Position numbers and translations under genes: made by a program. DNA of 64,000 nucleotides from Membranipora membranacea (lineage: Eukaryota; Bryozoa; Gymnolaemata; Cheilostomatida; Membraniporidae), in NCBI GenBank assembly GCA_914767715.1, contig OU612072.1, positions 3,288,001 to 3,352,000 of the forward strand, read 5' to 3'. A model generated the notes under the pieces. It was not told the DNA's origin, ran no database searches, and saw only the letters and a program-made list of their open reading frames with translations. This document shows, piece by piece, positions 46,931-62,640 of the stretch (its first letter is position 1; every line of letters starts with the position of its first letter).

Positions 46931-48144
46931 TATCCTGCTTCTGTTTGTGATGAAGAACTTAACTAGTATGAGCTACTACTGCTACTCATACACATTCTTA
47001 TATTTGCTGCAGTTTCATTTTCAGGTTTACTTCCTTATCAAAGGTTTACTTCCTTATCAAAGGCTTAAAGTGGCTAGACCGGTATATAAGGGCCAGTCAA
47101 TGTAACGCTTGACTTTATTGAGATGAAAATCTTTATGCAACCTTTTTTTTGACCTGTCTTTTCCATGAATGTTACATGTAGTGGAGAATTCCCATTTGCT
47201 GCAATAGAGCAACAACTAGAAATTTCCTGAATTTCAGATGCGATCATAATGAATATACTGTACACCAAAATTTTGAACAATGCGAGAAAGTGCGTTTCAA
47301 CTTTTCTCTGTGGTGAGAGTGACCTTTTCGGCAAAACTCACAATTGACCGGAGGTTGGCTATGGCCGGATTATCACACACTTTCACACCACAGTCGAAAT
47401 GACTTCCCTTCGGATGTTCACTTTACCACGGACATCCTCCGTATTTTGCATTTATCTTCATCTGCCCATAGGCCTCTAATGTAACCCATATCATTAAAAA
47501 TTTGTACCGCAAATTTTTCCGTAACAAGTTTTTTTCTAGAGGAAGGTAATGCAGCAGCATCTCTCTAATTCACTTTCATTTCTGCAAGATTATTTTTATT
47601 ATCATTGTGTCAAAGATTATTACAATTATACCTCTAGTTAGAATTAGTTTACACTATTTATTGTACAGGACCGTAGTTCTAGGTGAGGCAGAAAGGCACT
47701 GCCTCCCCTAGATAGCTAAATACAGTGGCCTAAAAACACTCTAATTTAATAATCCATGTCAGAATCAGCTCCTCGGGGATTTCCAGTTGCTTATTACATG
47801 GCTCAAATTTCTCGGGGAGGAGGTTACTGGTGATGCATTGGACTCGCCTCGGACCTTTGCCTCCCCTACCATTTTTTCTAATCTACGGCCCTCTTATACA
47901 GTGGAATAGCAGGTTGCTTCCTTTCAACATCACATAAACATTGCAGTCGGCTGCAAAGCTGCAAGCGCACAGGTGTTTCTTGATTTCTTGCATAACACAC
48001 TTGAGCACTTGAGAAAACACTTGAAACATGCAAGCTCGATTTCTGCAAAACTCAAATGCCACGTGGACTGGGCTAAAATAGGCGTAACTAGGCGTGACAT
48101 TACACTCATTATCCAATGGTGTTGCTTGTCAATAGCAAATACTA
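46931..48144. other. Caspase upstream region
   Basis: Presumed caspase promoter region. It has an 18-bp direct duplication at 47028-47063 (ACTTCCTTATCAAAGG twice). No exon is supported. Confidence 0.4.
47775..47784 (+). promoter_or_regulatory. kB-like decamer upstream of the caspase
   Basis: GGGGATTTCC, an exact match to GGGRNYYYCC, about 845 bp upstream of the caspase start codon. Confidence 0.3.
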
Positions 48145-48471
48145 ACTAGAAACGGTAAACATATTTGCAAGCAAATATAAAGGAATACAACCAATATATT
48201 TGAATATCGAGGTCATGTGACATCATAATTGATGATGTCATAAGACTCGGTATCTGCCAAAACCCCGATCTCCCAAGTTTTAACTCAAACGCATGATGAG
48301 AACTGTTAATCGGCAGCAGTTTACTGTCTATGGCGACCATTTTGGATTTTGGGACATGTGACCTTAAAATTGATGATGTCATAAGATTCGGTATATGTCA
48401 TAACCCCCATATCCCAAGTTGTAACTCAATCGCATGATGAGAACTGTTAATCGGCAGCAGTTTACTATCTC

Positions 48472-49326
48472 TGGCGGCCATTTTGGATTTCGGGTCATGT
48501 GACCTTAAAATTGATGATGTCATAAGATTCGGTATATGTCATAACCCCAATATCCCAAGTTTTAACTCAATCGCATGATAAGAACTGTTAGTTAGCTGCA
48601 ATTTGCAGTATCTGGCGGCCATTTTGTATTTCGGGTCATGTGACATGAAAATTTATGATTTCATAAGATTCGGTATATGTCATTACCCCCAAATCCCAAG
48701 TTTTAACTCAATCGCATGATGAGAACTGTTAATCGGCAGCAGTTTACTGTCTATGGCGGCCATTTTGGATTTCGGGTCATGTGACCTTAAAATTGATGAT
48801 GTCATAAGATTCGGTATATGTCATAACCCCCGTATCCCAAGTTTTAACTCAATCGCATGATAAGAACTGTTAATTGGCAGCAGTTTACTGTTTATGGCGG
48901 CCATTTTGTATATCGGGTCATGTGACATAAAAATTGATGATGTCATAAGATTCGGTATATGTCATAACCCCCAAATCCCAAGTTTTAACTCAATCGCATG
49001 ATGAGAACTGATAATCGGCAGCAGTTTACTGTCTATGGCGGCCATTTTGGATTTCGGGTCGTGTGACCTTAAAATTGATGATGTCATAAGATTCGGTACA
49101 TGTCATAACCCCCATATCCCAAGTTTTAACTCAATCGCATGATAAAAACTGTTAATTGGCAGCAGTTTACTGTTTATGGCGGCCATTTTGTATATCGGGT
49201 CATGTGACATAAAAATTGATGATGTCATAAGATTCGGTATATGTCATAACCCCCAAATCCCAAGTTTTAACTCAATCGCATGATGAGAACTGATAATCGG
49301 CAGCAGTTTACTGTCTATGGCGGCCA
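48472..49326. repeat. 141-bp monomers in an alternating 282-bp dimer
   Basis: TGGCGGCCATTTTG recurs at 48472, 48613, 48754, 48895, 49036, 49177 and 49318, exactly 141 bp apart. From 48754 two types alternate: GTCTATGG...GGATTTCGGG and GTTTATGG...GTATATCGGG. This gives a 282-bp higher-order period. Confidence 0.9.
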
Positions 49327-52300
49327 TTTTGGATTTCGGGTCATGTGACCTTAAAATTGATGATGTCATAAGATTCGGTACATGTCATAACCCCCATATC
49401 CCAAGTTTTAACTCAATCGCATGATTCGTTCTCAAGATATGATCAATATAAAGGTCAAAACGTCCTCCATTAATTAGTCTAATTAGCGAAAATTTCATAA
49501 CAATTAAAAAATTCATTTCGTAATTTCTCATCTAGACATATGGGACTATGATGTGACCATGTAACATCCAATTCTGCCTGGTAGTTCTTGACTTATAGAG
49601 GCCCAAAAAGTGTTGCAATAATAATAATAAAAATAATAACTAGAAACGGTAAACATATTTGCAAGCAAATATAAAGGAATACAACCAATAGATTTGAATA
49701 TCGAGGTCATGTGACATTAAAATCGATGATGTCATAAGATTCGGTATATGTCATAACCCCCAAATCCCAAGTTTTAACTCAATCGCATGTTAAGAACTGT
49801 TAATCGGCAGCCACTTCCTGTTTATGGCGGCCATTTTGTATATCGGGTCATGTGACATAAGAATTGATGATGTCATAAGATTCGGTATATGTCATTACCC
49901 CCATATCCCAAGTTTTAACTCAATCGCATGATAAGAACTGTTAATCGGCAGCCACTTCCTGTTTATGGCGGCCATTTTGTATATCGGATCATGTGACATT
50001 AAAATTGATGATGGCATAAGATTCGGTATATGTCATAACCCCCATATCCCAGGTTTTAACTCAATCGCATGATAAGAACTGTTAATCGGCAGCCACTTCC
50101 TGTTTATGGCGGCCATTTTGTATATCGGATCATGTGACATTAAAATTGACGATGTCATAAGATTCGGTATATGCCATAACCTCTGTATCCTAAGTTTCAA
50201 CTCAATCGCATGATTTGTTCTCAAGATATCACCAAAAGAAAATCGAAAAAACATCCTCCACTAATTAGTGTAATTAGCAAATATTACATAACATTTCAAA
50301 ATTTCGTTTTGCAATTTCTCATCTTGACATATGGGACTATGTTGTGACCATATATCATCGAATTCTGCCAAGTAGTTCTTGACATATAACAGAATGAAAT
50401 TGGGTAAAAACGTTAAAAAAGGCAAATCCTCCTTCACTAATTAGTGTAATTAGCAAGTATTACATAACATTTTAAAATTTCATTTCGCAATTTCTCATCT
50501 AAACATATGGAGCTATGTTGTGACCAAGTAACAGCAAATTCTGCCCGGTAGTTCTTGACTTATAGAAGCGACAAAAAGTGTTGCGAGACGAATAATAATA
50601 ATAATAACTAGAAACGGTAATTTTTTTAATCAACCAAGGTAATATTTGCAAGCAAATATGAAGGAATACAACCAATCAATTTGAATATCGAGGTCATGTG
50701 ACATCATAATTGTTGGTCTCAAAGGATTTGGTATATGTCAAAACCCCCATATCCCAAGTTTTAACTCAATCGCATGATAAGATCTGCTAATTGGTAGCCA
50801 CTTCCTGTTTATGGCGGCCACTCTGTATATCGGGTCATATGACATGAAAATTGATGATGTCATAAGATTCGGTATATGTCATAACCCCCAAATCCCAACT
50901 TTTAAATCAATCGCATGATAAGAACTGCTAATCGGCAGCAATTAACTGTCTATGGCGGCCATATTGGATTTCGGGTCATGTGACATTATAATTGATGATA
51001 TCATCAGATTCGGCATATGTCATAACCCCCAAATCCCAAGTCTTAACTCAATCGCATGATAAGAACTGTCAATCGGCAGCCACTTCCTGTTTATGGCGGC
51101 CATATTGGGTATCGGGTCATGTGACATCGAAATTGATTATATCATGAGATTCGGTATATGTTAAAGCCCCCATATCCCAAGTTTTATCTCAATCGCATGA
51201 TAAGAACTGTTAATCGGCAGCTATTAACTGTCTATGGCGGCCATATTGGATTTCGGGTCATGTGGTATAAAAATTGATGATGCCATAAGATTCGGTATAT
51301 ATCATAACCCCCATATCCCAAGTTTTAACTCAATCGCATGATTCGTTCTCAAGATATAATCAATATAAAGGTCAAAACGTCCTCCACTAATTAGACTAAT
51401 TAGCGAATATTACATAACAATTCAAAAATTCATTTTGTAATTTCTTAGCTAGACATATGGAACTATATTATGACAAAGTTCCATCCAATTCTGACTGGTA
51501 GTTCTTGACTTATAGAGGCCCAAAAAGTGTTGCAATAATAATAATAATAATAATAAAAATAATAATAAACCCTACTAAAACAAAAGAAATACAACTTTGT
51601 TGTATTCCTAATAATAACTAGAAACGGTAAACATATTTGCAAGCAAATATAAAGGAATACAACCAATATATTTGAATATCGAGGTCATGTGACATCATAA
51701 TTGATGATGTCATAAGATTCGGTATATGCCGACACCCCCTTATCCCAAGTCTCAACTCAATCGCATGATGAGAACAGCTAATCGGCAGCAATTAACTCTC
51801 TATGGCGGCCATATTGGATTTCGGGTCATGTGACATCAACATCGATGATGTCATAAGATTCGGTATATGTCATAACCCCCAAATCCCAAGTTTTAACTCA
51901 ATCGCATGATAAGAACTGTTAATCGGCAGCCACTTCCTGTTTATGGCGGCTATTTTGGATATCAGGTCATGTGACATTGAAATTGATGATGTCATAAGAT
52001 TCGGTATAGGTCAAAACCCCCAAATCCCAAGTTTCGACTCAATCGCATGATAAGAACTGTTAAATGGCAGCAGTTTACTGTTTATGGCGGCCATTTTGTA
52101 TATCGGGTCATGTGACATAAAAATTGATGATGGCATAAGATTCGGTATATGTCATAACCCCCATATCCCAAGTTTTAACTCAATCGCATGATTCGCTCTC
52201 AAGATATGATCAATATAAAGGGCAAAACGTCCTCCACTAATTAGTCTAATTAGCGAATATTACATAACAATTCATAAATTCATTTTGTAATTTCTTAGCT

Positions 52301-52396
52301 AGACATATGGAACTATCTTATGACAAAGTTCCATCCAATTTTGCCTGGTAGTTCTTGACTTATAGAAGCTAGAAAAGTGTTGCAATAATAATAATA

Positions 52397-55200
52397 ACTA
52401 GAAACGGTAAACATATTTGCAAGCAAATATAAAGGAATACAACCAATAAATTTGATTATCGAGGTCATGTGACACTATAATTGATGATGTCATAAGACTC
52501 GGTATAGGCCGAAACCCCCTTATCCCAGGTCTCAACTCAATCGCATGATGAGAACTGCTAATCGGCAGCAATTAACTCTCTATGGCGGCCATATTGGATT
52601 TCGGGTCATGTGACATCAAAATCGATGATGTCATAAGATTCGGTATATGTCATAACCCCCAAATCCCAAGTTTTAACTCAATCGCATGATAAGAACTGTT
52701 AATCGGCAGCCACTTCCTGTTTATGGCGGCCATTTTGGACATCGGGTCATGTGACATTGAAATTGATGATGTTATCAGATTCGGCATATGTCATAGCCCC
52801 AAAATCCCAAGTTTTAACTCGATCGCATGATAAGAACTGGTAATCGGCAGCCACTTCCTGTTCATGTTGGCCATTTTGGATTCGGGTCACATGACATCAA
52901 AAATGATGATGTCATAAGATTCGGTATATGCCAAAACCCCCTTATCCCAAGTTTTAACTCAATCGCATGATAACAACTGGTTATCGGCAGCAAATTACTG
53001 TTTGTGGCGGCCATATTGGACATCGGGTCATGTGACATTAAAATTGATGATGTCCTGAGATTCGGTATATGCCAAAACCGCCATATCCCGAGTTTTAACT
53101 CAATCGCATGATAAGAACTGTTAATCGGCAGTCACTTCCTGTTCATGGTTGCCATATTGGATTCGGGTCACATGACATCAAAAATGATTATGTCATCAGA
53201 TTCGGTATATGCAAAAACCCCCATATCCCAAGTTTTAACTCAATCGCATGATAAGTACTGTTAATTGGCAGCAATTCACTGTTTATGGCGGCCATTTTGT
53301 ATATCGGGTCACGTGACATGAAAATTGATGATGTCATAAGATTCGGTATAAGTCAAAACCCCTACATCCCAAGTTTCAACTCAATCGCATGATTTGTTCT
53401 CAAGATATCACCAAAAGAAAAACGAAAAACATCCTCCATTAATTAGTGTAATTAGCAAATAAATTGCATAACAATTCAAAAATTGTCCAGGCATTTTTTC
53501 ATCTTGACCCATAGGACTATGTTGTGACCAAGTATCATAAGAATCTGCCAAGTAGTTCTTGACTTATAGAAGACTTAATTTTGGTATAATTAAGGTATGA
53601 TTGATAAAAGCGGGAAAACCTCCTTCACTAATTAGTCTAATTAGCGAGTGTTACATAACAATTCAAAAACTGATTTAGTAATTTCTCATCTAGACATGTG
53701 CAACTATGTTGTGACCAAGTAACATCCAATTCTGCCTGGTAGTTCTTGACTTATAAAAGCTTAAAAAGTGTTGCAATAATAATAATAAAAAAAATAATAA
53801 CTAGAAACGGTAAACATATTTGCAAGCAAATATAAAGGAATACAACCAATAAATTTGATTATCGAGGTCATGTGACACTATAATTGATGATGTCATAAGA
53901 CTCGGTATAGGCCGAAACCCCCTTATCCCAGGTCTCAACTCAATCGCATGATGAGAACTGCTAATCGGCAGCAATTAACTCTCTATGGCGGCCATATTGG
54001 ATTTCGGGTCATGTGACATCAAAATCGATGATGTCATAAGATTCGGTATATGTCATAACCCCCAAATCCCAAGTTTTAACTCAATCGCATGATAAGAACT
54101 GTTAATCGGCAGCCACTTCCTGTTTATGGCGGCCATTTTGGACATCGGGTCATGTGACATTGAAATTGATGATGTTATCAGATTCGGCATATGTCATAGC
54201 CCCAAAATCCCAAGTTTTAACTCGATCGCATGATAAGAACTGGTAATCGGCAGCCACTTCCTGTTCATGTTGGCCATTTTGGATTCGGGTCACATGACAT
54301 CAAAAATGATGATGTCATAAGATTCGGTATATGCCAAAACCCCCTTATCCCAAGTTTTAACTCAATCGCATGATAACAACTGGTTATCGGCAGCAAATTA
54401 CTGTTTGTGGCGGCCATATTGGACATCGGGTCATGTGACATTAAAATTGATGATGTCCTGAGATTCGGTATATGCCAAAACCGCCATATCCCGAGTTTTA
54501 ACTCAATCGCATGATAAGAACTGTTAATCGGCAGTCACTTCCTGTTCATGGTTGCCATATTGGATTCGGGTCACATGACATCAAAAATGATTATGTCATC
54601 AGATTCGGTATATGCAAAAACCCCCATATCCCAAGTTTTAACTCAATCGCATGATAAGTACTGTTAATTGGCAGCAATTCACTGTTTATGGCGGCCATTT
54701 TGTATATCGGGTCACGTGACATGAAAATTGATGATGTCATAAGATTCGGTATAAGTCAAAACCCCTACATCCCAAGTTTCAACTCAATCGCATGATTTGT
54801 TCTCAAGATATCACCAAAAGAAAAACGAAAAACATCCTCCATTAATTAGTGTAATTAGCAAATAAATTGCATAACAATTCAAAAATTGTCCAGGCATTTT
54901 TTCATCTTGACCCATAGGACTATGTTGTGACCAAGTATCATAAGAATCTGCCAAGTAGTTCTTGACTTATAGAAGACTTAATTTTGGTATAATTAAGGTA
55001 TGATTGATAAAAGCGGGAAAACCTCCTTCACTAATTAGTCTAATTAGCGAGTGTTACATAACAATTCAAAAACTGATTTAGTAATTTCTCATCTAGACAT
55101 GTGCAACTATGTTGTGACCAAGTAACATCCAATTCTGCCTGGTAGTTCTTGACTTATAAAAGCTTAAAAAGTGTTGCAATAATAATAATAAAAAAAATAA
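52397..55200. repeat. Near-identical 1.4-kb tandem module duplication
   Basis: The module at 52397-53799 and the one at 53800-55200 read the same throughout, including rare variants such as TTCATGTTGGCCATTTTGG and GGTATAGGCCGAAACCC. This points to a very recent unequal exchange, or to an assembly duplicate. Confidence 0.85.
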
Positions 55201-58200
55201 TAATAAACCCTACTAAAGTAAAAGGAATACAACTTTGTTGTATTCCTAATAAACCCTACTAAAGTAAAAGGAATACAACTTTGTTGTATTCCTAATAATA
55301 ACTAGAAACGGTAAACATATTTGCAAGCAAATATAAAGGAATACAACCAATAGATTTGATTATCGAGGTCATGCGACATCATAATTGATGATGTCATAAG
55401 ACTCGGTATAGGCCGAAACCCCCTTATCCCAAGTCTCAACTCAATCGCAAGATGAGAACTGCTAATCGGCAGCAAGTAACTCTCTATGGCGGCCATATTG
55501 GATTTCGGGTCATGTGACATCAAAATTGATGATGTCATAAGATTCGGTATATGTCATAACCCCCATATCCCAAGTTTTAACTCAATCGCATGATAAGAAC
55601 TGTTAATTGGCAGCAGTTTACTGTTTATGGCGGCCATTTTGTATATCGGGTCATGTGACATAAAAATTGATAATGTCATAAGATTCAGTATATGTCGTAA
55701 CCCCCAAATCCCAAGTTTTAACTCAATCGCATGATGAGAACTGATAATCGGCAGCAGTTTACTGTCTATGGCGGCCATTTTGGATTTCGGGTCATGTGAC
55801 CTTAAAAATGATGATGTCATAAGATTCGGTATATGTCATAACCCCCAAATCCCAAGTTTTAACTCTAAAACATGTTAAGAACTGTTAATCGGCAGCCATT
55901 TCCTGTTTTTGGCGGCCATTTTGGATATCGGGTCATGTGACATTAAAATTGACGATGTCATAAGATTCGGTATATGCCATAACCTCTGTATCCTAAGTTT
56001 CAATTCAATCGGATGATTTGTTCTCAAGATATCACCAAAAGAAAATCGAAAAAACATCCTCCACTAATTAGTGTAATTAGCAAATATTACATAACATTTC
56101 AAAATTTCGTTTTGCAATTTCTCATCTTGACATATGGGACTATGTTTAGACCATATATCATTGAATTCTGCCAAGTAGTTCTTGACATATAACAGAATGA
56201 AATTGGGTAAAAACGTTAAAAAAGGCAAAACCTCCTTCACTAATTAGTGTAATTGGCAAGTATTACATAACATTTTAAAAATTCATTTCGCAATTTCTCA
56301 TCTAAACATATGGAGCTATGTTGTGACCAAGTAACAGCAAATTCTGCCTGGTAGTTCTTGACTTATAAAAGCTACAAAAAGTGTTGCGAGACGAATAATA
56401 ATAATAATAAACTCAACTAAAACAAAAGAAATACAACTTTGTTGTATTCCTAATAATAAACTCAACTAAAACAAAAGAAATACAACTTTGTTGTATTCCT
56501 AACTAGAAACGGTAATTTTTTTAATCAACAAAATAATATTTGCAAGCAAATATGAAGGAATACAACCAATCATATCGAATATCGAGGTCACGTGACAGCA
56601 TAATTGTTGGTCTCAAAGGATTCGGTATATGCCAAAACCCCCAAATCCCAAGTTTTAACTCAATTGCTTTATAAGAACTGTTAATCGGCAACCACTTCCT
56701 GTTCATGGTGGCCATATTGGATTCGGGTCACATGACGTCAACAATGATGATGTCATAAGATTCGGTGTATGTCAAAACATCCATATCCCAAGTTTTAACT
56801 AAATCGCATGATAAAAACTGTTAATCGGCAGCAATTCACTGTTTATGGCGGCCATTTTGTATATCGGGTCATGTGACATAAAAATTGATGATGTCATAAG
56901 ATTCGGTATAAGTCAAAACCCCCTTATCCCAAGTTTCAACTCAATCGCATGATTTGTTCTCAAGATATCACCAAAAGAAAAATGAAAAACATCCTCCACT
57001 AATTAGTGTAATTAGCAAATAAATTGCATAACAACTCAAAAATTGTCGAGGCATTTTTTCATCGTGACCTATAGGACTATGTTGTGACCAAGTATCATTA
57101 GAATCTGCCAAGTAGTTCTTGACTTATAGAAGACTTAATTTTGGTATAATCAAGGTATAATTGATAAAAACGGCAAAACCTCCGTCACTAATTAGTCTAA
57201 ATAGCGAGTGTTACATAACAATTTAAAAACTCATTTAGTAATTTTTCATCTAGACATATGCAACTATGTTCTGACGAAGTTGCATCGATTTCTGCCTGGT
57301 GGTTCTTGACTTATAGAAGCCCAAAAAGTGTTGCAATAATAATAATAAAAAGAACTTACAAAAACAATAGTAATACAACTTTGTTGTATTCCTAATAATA
57401 ATAATAATAATAAATCCAACCAAAACAAAAGAAATACAACTTTGTTGTATTCCTAACTAGAAACGGTAATTTTTTTAATCAACAAAATAATATTTGCAAG
57501 CAAATATGAAGGAATACAACCAATCATATCGAATATCGAGGTCACGTGACAGCATAATTGTTGGTCTCAAAGGATTCGGTATATGCCAAAACCCCCATAT
57601 CCCAAGTTTTAACTCAATTGCTTGATAAGAACTGTTAATCGGCAACCACTTCCTGTTCATGGTGGCCATATTGGATTCGGGTCACATGACATCAAAAATG
57701 ATGATGTCATAAGATTCGGTGTATGTCAAAACCTCCATATCCCAAGTTATAACTAAATCGCATGATAAAAACTGTTAATCGGCAGCAATTCACTGTTTAT
57801 GGCGGCCATTTTGTATATCGGGTCATGTGACATAAAAATTGATGATGTCATAAGATTTGGTATAAGTCAAAACCCCCTTATCCCAAGTTTCAACTCAATC
57901 GCATGATTTGTTCTCAAGATATCACCAAAAGAAAAATGATAAACATCCTCCACTAATTAGTGTAATTAGCAAATAAATTGCATAACAACTCAAAAATTGT
58001 CCAGGCATTTTTTCATCGTGACCTATAGGACTACGTTGTGACCAAGTATCATTAGAATCTGCCAAGTAGTTCTTGACTTATAGAAGACTTAATTTTGGTA
58101 TAATCAAGGTATAATTGATAAAAACGGCAAAACCTCCGTCACTAATTAGTCTAATTAGCGAGTGTTACATAACAATTTAAAAACTCATTTAGTAATTTCT

Positions 58201-59254
58201 CATCTAGACATATGCAACTATGTTCTGACGAAGTTGCATCGATTTCTGCCTGGTGGTTCTTGACTTATAGAAGCCCAAAAAGTGTTGCAATAATAATAAT
58301 AAAAAGAACTTACAAAAACAATAGTAATACAACTTTGTTGTATTCCTAATAACTAGAAACGGTAATTTTTTTAATCAACAAAATAATATTTGCAAGCAAA
58401 TATGAAGGAATACAACCAATCATATCGAATATCGAGGTCACGTGACAGCATAATTGTTGGTCTCAAAGGATTCGGTATATGCCAAAACCCCCATATCCCA
58501 AGTTTTAACTCAATTGCTTTATAAGAACTGTTAATCGGCAACCACTTCCTGTTCATGGTGGCCATATTGGATTCGGGTCACATGACATCAAAAATGATGA
58601 TGTCATAAGATTCGGTGTATGTCAAAACATCCATATCCCAAGTTTTAGCTAAATCACATGATAAAAACTGTTAATCGGCAGCAATTCACTGTTTATGGCA
58701 GCCATTTTGTATATCGGGTCATGTGACATAAAAATTGATGATGTCATAAGATTCGGTATAAGTCAAAACCCCCTTATCCCAAGTTTCAACTCAATCGCAT
58801 GATTTGTTCTCAAGATATCACCAAAAGAAAAAGAAAGACAAAAGAAAACCATCCTCCACTAATTAGTGTAATTAGCAAATAAATTGCATAACAACTCAAA
58901 AATTGTCGAGGCATTTTTTCATCGTGACCTATAGGACTATGTTGTGACCAAGTATCATTAGAATCTGCCAAGTAGTTCTTGACTTATAGAAGACTTAATT
59001 TTGGTATAATCAAGGTATAATTGATAAAAACGGCAAAACCTCCGTCACTAATTAGTCTAAATAGCGAGTGTTACATAACAATTTAAAAACTCATTTAGTA
59101 ATTTTTCATCTAGACATATGCAACTATGTTCTGACGAATTTGCATCGATTTCTGCCTGGTGGTTCTTGACTTATAGAAGCCCAAAAAGTGTTGCAATAAT
59201 AATAATAAAAAGAACTTACAAAAACAATAGTAATACAACTTTGTTGTATTCCTA

Positions 59255-62200
59255 ACTAGAAACGGTAAACATATTTGCAAGCAAATATAAAGGAATACAA
59301 CCAATAGATTTGAATATCGAGGTCATGCGACATCATAATTGATGATGTCATAAGACTCGGTATATGCCAAAACCCCCTATACCAAGTCTCAACTCAATCG
59401 CATAATGAGAACTGCTAATCGGCAGCGATTAACTGTCTATGGCGGCCATATTGGATTTCGGGTCATGTGACATTAAAATTGATGATGTCATTAGATTCGG
59501 CATATGTCATAACCCCCAAATTCCAAGTTTTAACTCAATCGCATGATAAGAACTGTTAATCGGCAGCCACTTCCTGTTAATGGTGGCCATATTGGATTCG
59601 GGTCACATGACATCGAAAATGATGATGTCATAAGATTCGGTATGTGTCATTACCCCCATATCCCAAGTTTTAACTCAATCGCATGATAATAACTGTTAAT
59701 CGGCAACCACTTCCTGTTTATGGCGGCCATTTTGGATATCGGGTCATGTGACATTAAAATTGATGATGTCCTTAGTTTCGGTATATGCCATAACCCCTGT
59801 ATCCCAAGTTTAAACCCAATCGCATGATTTGTTCTCAAGATATCATCAATATAAACGTCAAAACCTCCTTCACTAATTAGTCTAATTAGCGAATATTACA
59901 TAACATTTCAAAAATTTGAATCGAAATTTTTCATCTAGACACATGAAGGTATGTTGTAAACAAGTTTCATCAAATTGCCTCTGGTAGTTCTTGACTTATA
60001 GAGGCCCGAAAAGTGTTGCAATAATAATAATAACTAGAAACGGTAATTTTTTTAATCAACAAAATAATATTTGCAAGCAAATATGAAGGAATACAACCAA
60101 TCATATCGAATATCGAGGTCACGTGACAGCATAATTGTTGGTCTCAAAGGATTCGGTATATGCCAAAACCCCCATATCCCAAGTTTTAACTCAATTGCTT
60201 GATAAGAACTGTTAATCGGCAACCACTTCCTGTTCATGGTGGCCATATTGGATTCGGGTCACATGACATCAAAAATGATGATGTCATAAGATTCGGTGTA
60301 TGTCAAAACCTCCATATCCCAAGTTTTAACTAAATCGCATGATAAAAACTGTTAATCGGCAGCAATTCACTGTTTATGGCGGCCATTTTGTATATCGGGT
60401 CATGTGACATAAAAATTGATGATGTCATAAGATTTGGTATAAGTCAAAACCCCCTTATCCCAAGTTTCAACTCAATCGCATGATTTGTTCTCAAGATATC
60501 ACCAAAAGAAAAATGAAAAACATCCTCCACTAATTAGTGTAATTAGCAAATAAATTGCATAACAACTCAAAAATTGTCCAGGCATTTTTTCATCGTGACC
60601 TATAGGACTATGTTGTGACCAAGTATCATTAGAATCTACCAAGTAGTTCTTGACTTATAGAAGACTTAATTTTGGTATAATCAAGGTATAATTGATAAAA
60701 ACGGCAAAACCTCCGTCACTAATTAGTCTAATTAGCGAGTGTTACATAACAATTTAAAAACTCATTGAGTAATTTTTCATCTAGACATATGCAACTATGT
60801 TCTGACGAAGTTGCATCGATTTCTGCCTGGTGGTTCTTGACTTATAGAAGCCCAAAAAGTGTTGCAATAATAATAATAAAAAGAACTTACAAAAACAATA
60901 GTAATACAACTTTGTTGTATTCCTAATAATAATAATAAAAACTAGAAACGGTAATTTTTTTAATCAACAAAATAATATTTGCAAGCAAATATGAAGGAAT
61001 ACAACCAATCATATCGAATATCGAGGTCACGTGACATCATAATTGTTGGTCTCAAAGGATTCGGTATATGCCAAAACCCCCATATCTCAAGTCTTAACTC
61101 AAGTGCATGATCAGAACTGTTAATCGGCAAGCACTTCCTGTTCATGGTGGCCATATTGGATTCGGGTCACATGACATCAAAAATGATGATGTCATAAGAT
61201 TCGGTATGTGTCATAACCCCCGTATCCCAAGTTTTAACTCAATCGCATGATAAGAACTGTTAATCGGCAGCTATTAACTGTCTATGGCGGCCATATTGGA
61301 TTTCGGGTCATGTGACGTCAAAATTGATGATGTCATAATATTCGGTATATGCCAAACCCCCATATCCCAAGTTTTAACTGAATCGCATCATAAGAACTGT
61401 TAGTTAGCTGCAATTTACAGTATATGGCGGCCATTTTGTATTTCGGGTCATGTGACATCATAGGCGATGATGTCATTAGATTCGGTATATGTCAAAACCC
61501 CCATATCCCAAGTTTTAACTTAATCGCATGATTTGTTCTCAAGATATCATCAATATAAACATCAAAACCTCCTTCACTAATTAGTCTAATTAGCGAGTGT
61601 TACATAACAATTCAAAAACTCATTTAGTAATTTCTCATCTAGACATATGGAACTATGTTGTGACCAAGTAACATCCAATTCTGCCTCGTAGTTCTTGACT
61701 TATAAAAGCCCAAAAAGTGTTGCAATAATAATAATAAAAATAATAATAAACCCTACTAAAGTAAAAGGAATACAACTTTGTTGTATTCCTAATAATAATA
61801 AACCCTACTAAAACAAAAGAAATACAACTTTGTTGTATTCCTAACTAGAAACGGTAAACATATTTGCAAGCAAATATAAAGGAATACAACCAATAGATTT
61901 GAATATCGAGGTCATGCGACATCATAATTGATGATGTCATAAGACTCGGTATATGCCAAAACCCCCTATACCAAGTCTCAACTCAATCGCATAATGAGAA
62001 CTGCTAATCGGCAGCGATTAACTGTCTATGGCGGCCATATTGGATTTCGGGTCATGTGACATTAAAATTGATGATGTCATTAGATTCGGCATATGTCATA
62101 ACCCCCAAATTCCAAGTTTTAACTCAATCGCATGATAAGAACTGTTAATCGGCAGCCACTTCCTGTTAATGGTGGCCATATTGGATTCGGGTCACATGAC

Positions 62201-62640
62201 ATCGAAAATGATGATGTCATAAGATTCGGTATGTGTCATTACCCCCATATCCCAAGTTTTAACTCAATCGCATGATAATAACTGTTAATCGGCAACCACT
62301 TCCTGTTTATGGCGGCCATTTTGGATATCGGGTCATGTGACATTAAAATTGATGATGTCCTTAGTTTCGGTATATGCCATAACCCCTGTATCCCAAGTTT
62401 AAACCCAATCGCATGATTTGTTCTCAAGATATCATCAATATAAACGTCAAAACCTCCTTCACTAATTAGTCTAATTAGCGAATATTACATAACATTTCAA
62501 AAATTTGAATCGAAATTTTTCATCTAGACACATGAAGGTATGTTGTAAACAAGTTTCATCAAATTGCCTCTGGTAGTTCTTGACTTATAGAGGCCCGAAA
62601 AGTGTTGCAATAATAATAATAATAATAATAATAAAAATAA
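59255..62640. repeat. Repeated 2.6-kb block within the satellite
   Basis: The module at 59255-60032 reappears at 61844-62640, offset 2,589 bp, with the same variants (CCCCCTATACCAAG, CATAATGAGAACTGC). Two other modules lie between, so the amplification unit was larger than one module. Confidence 0.8.
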
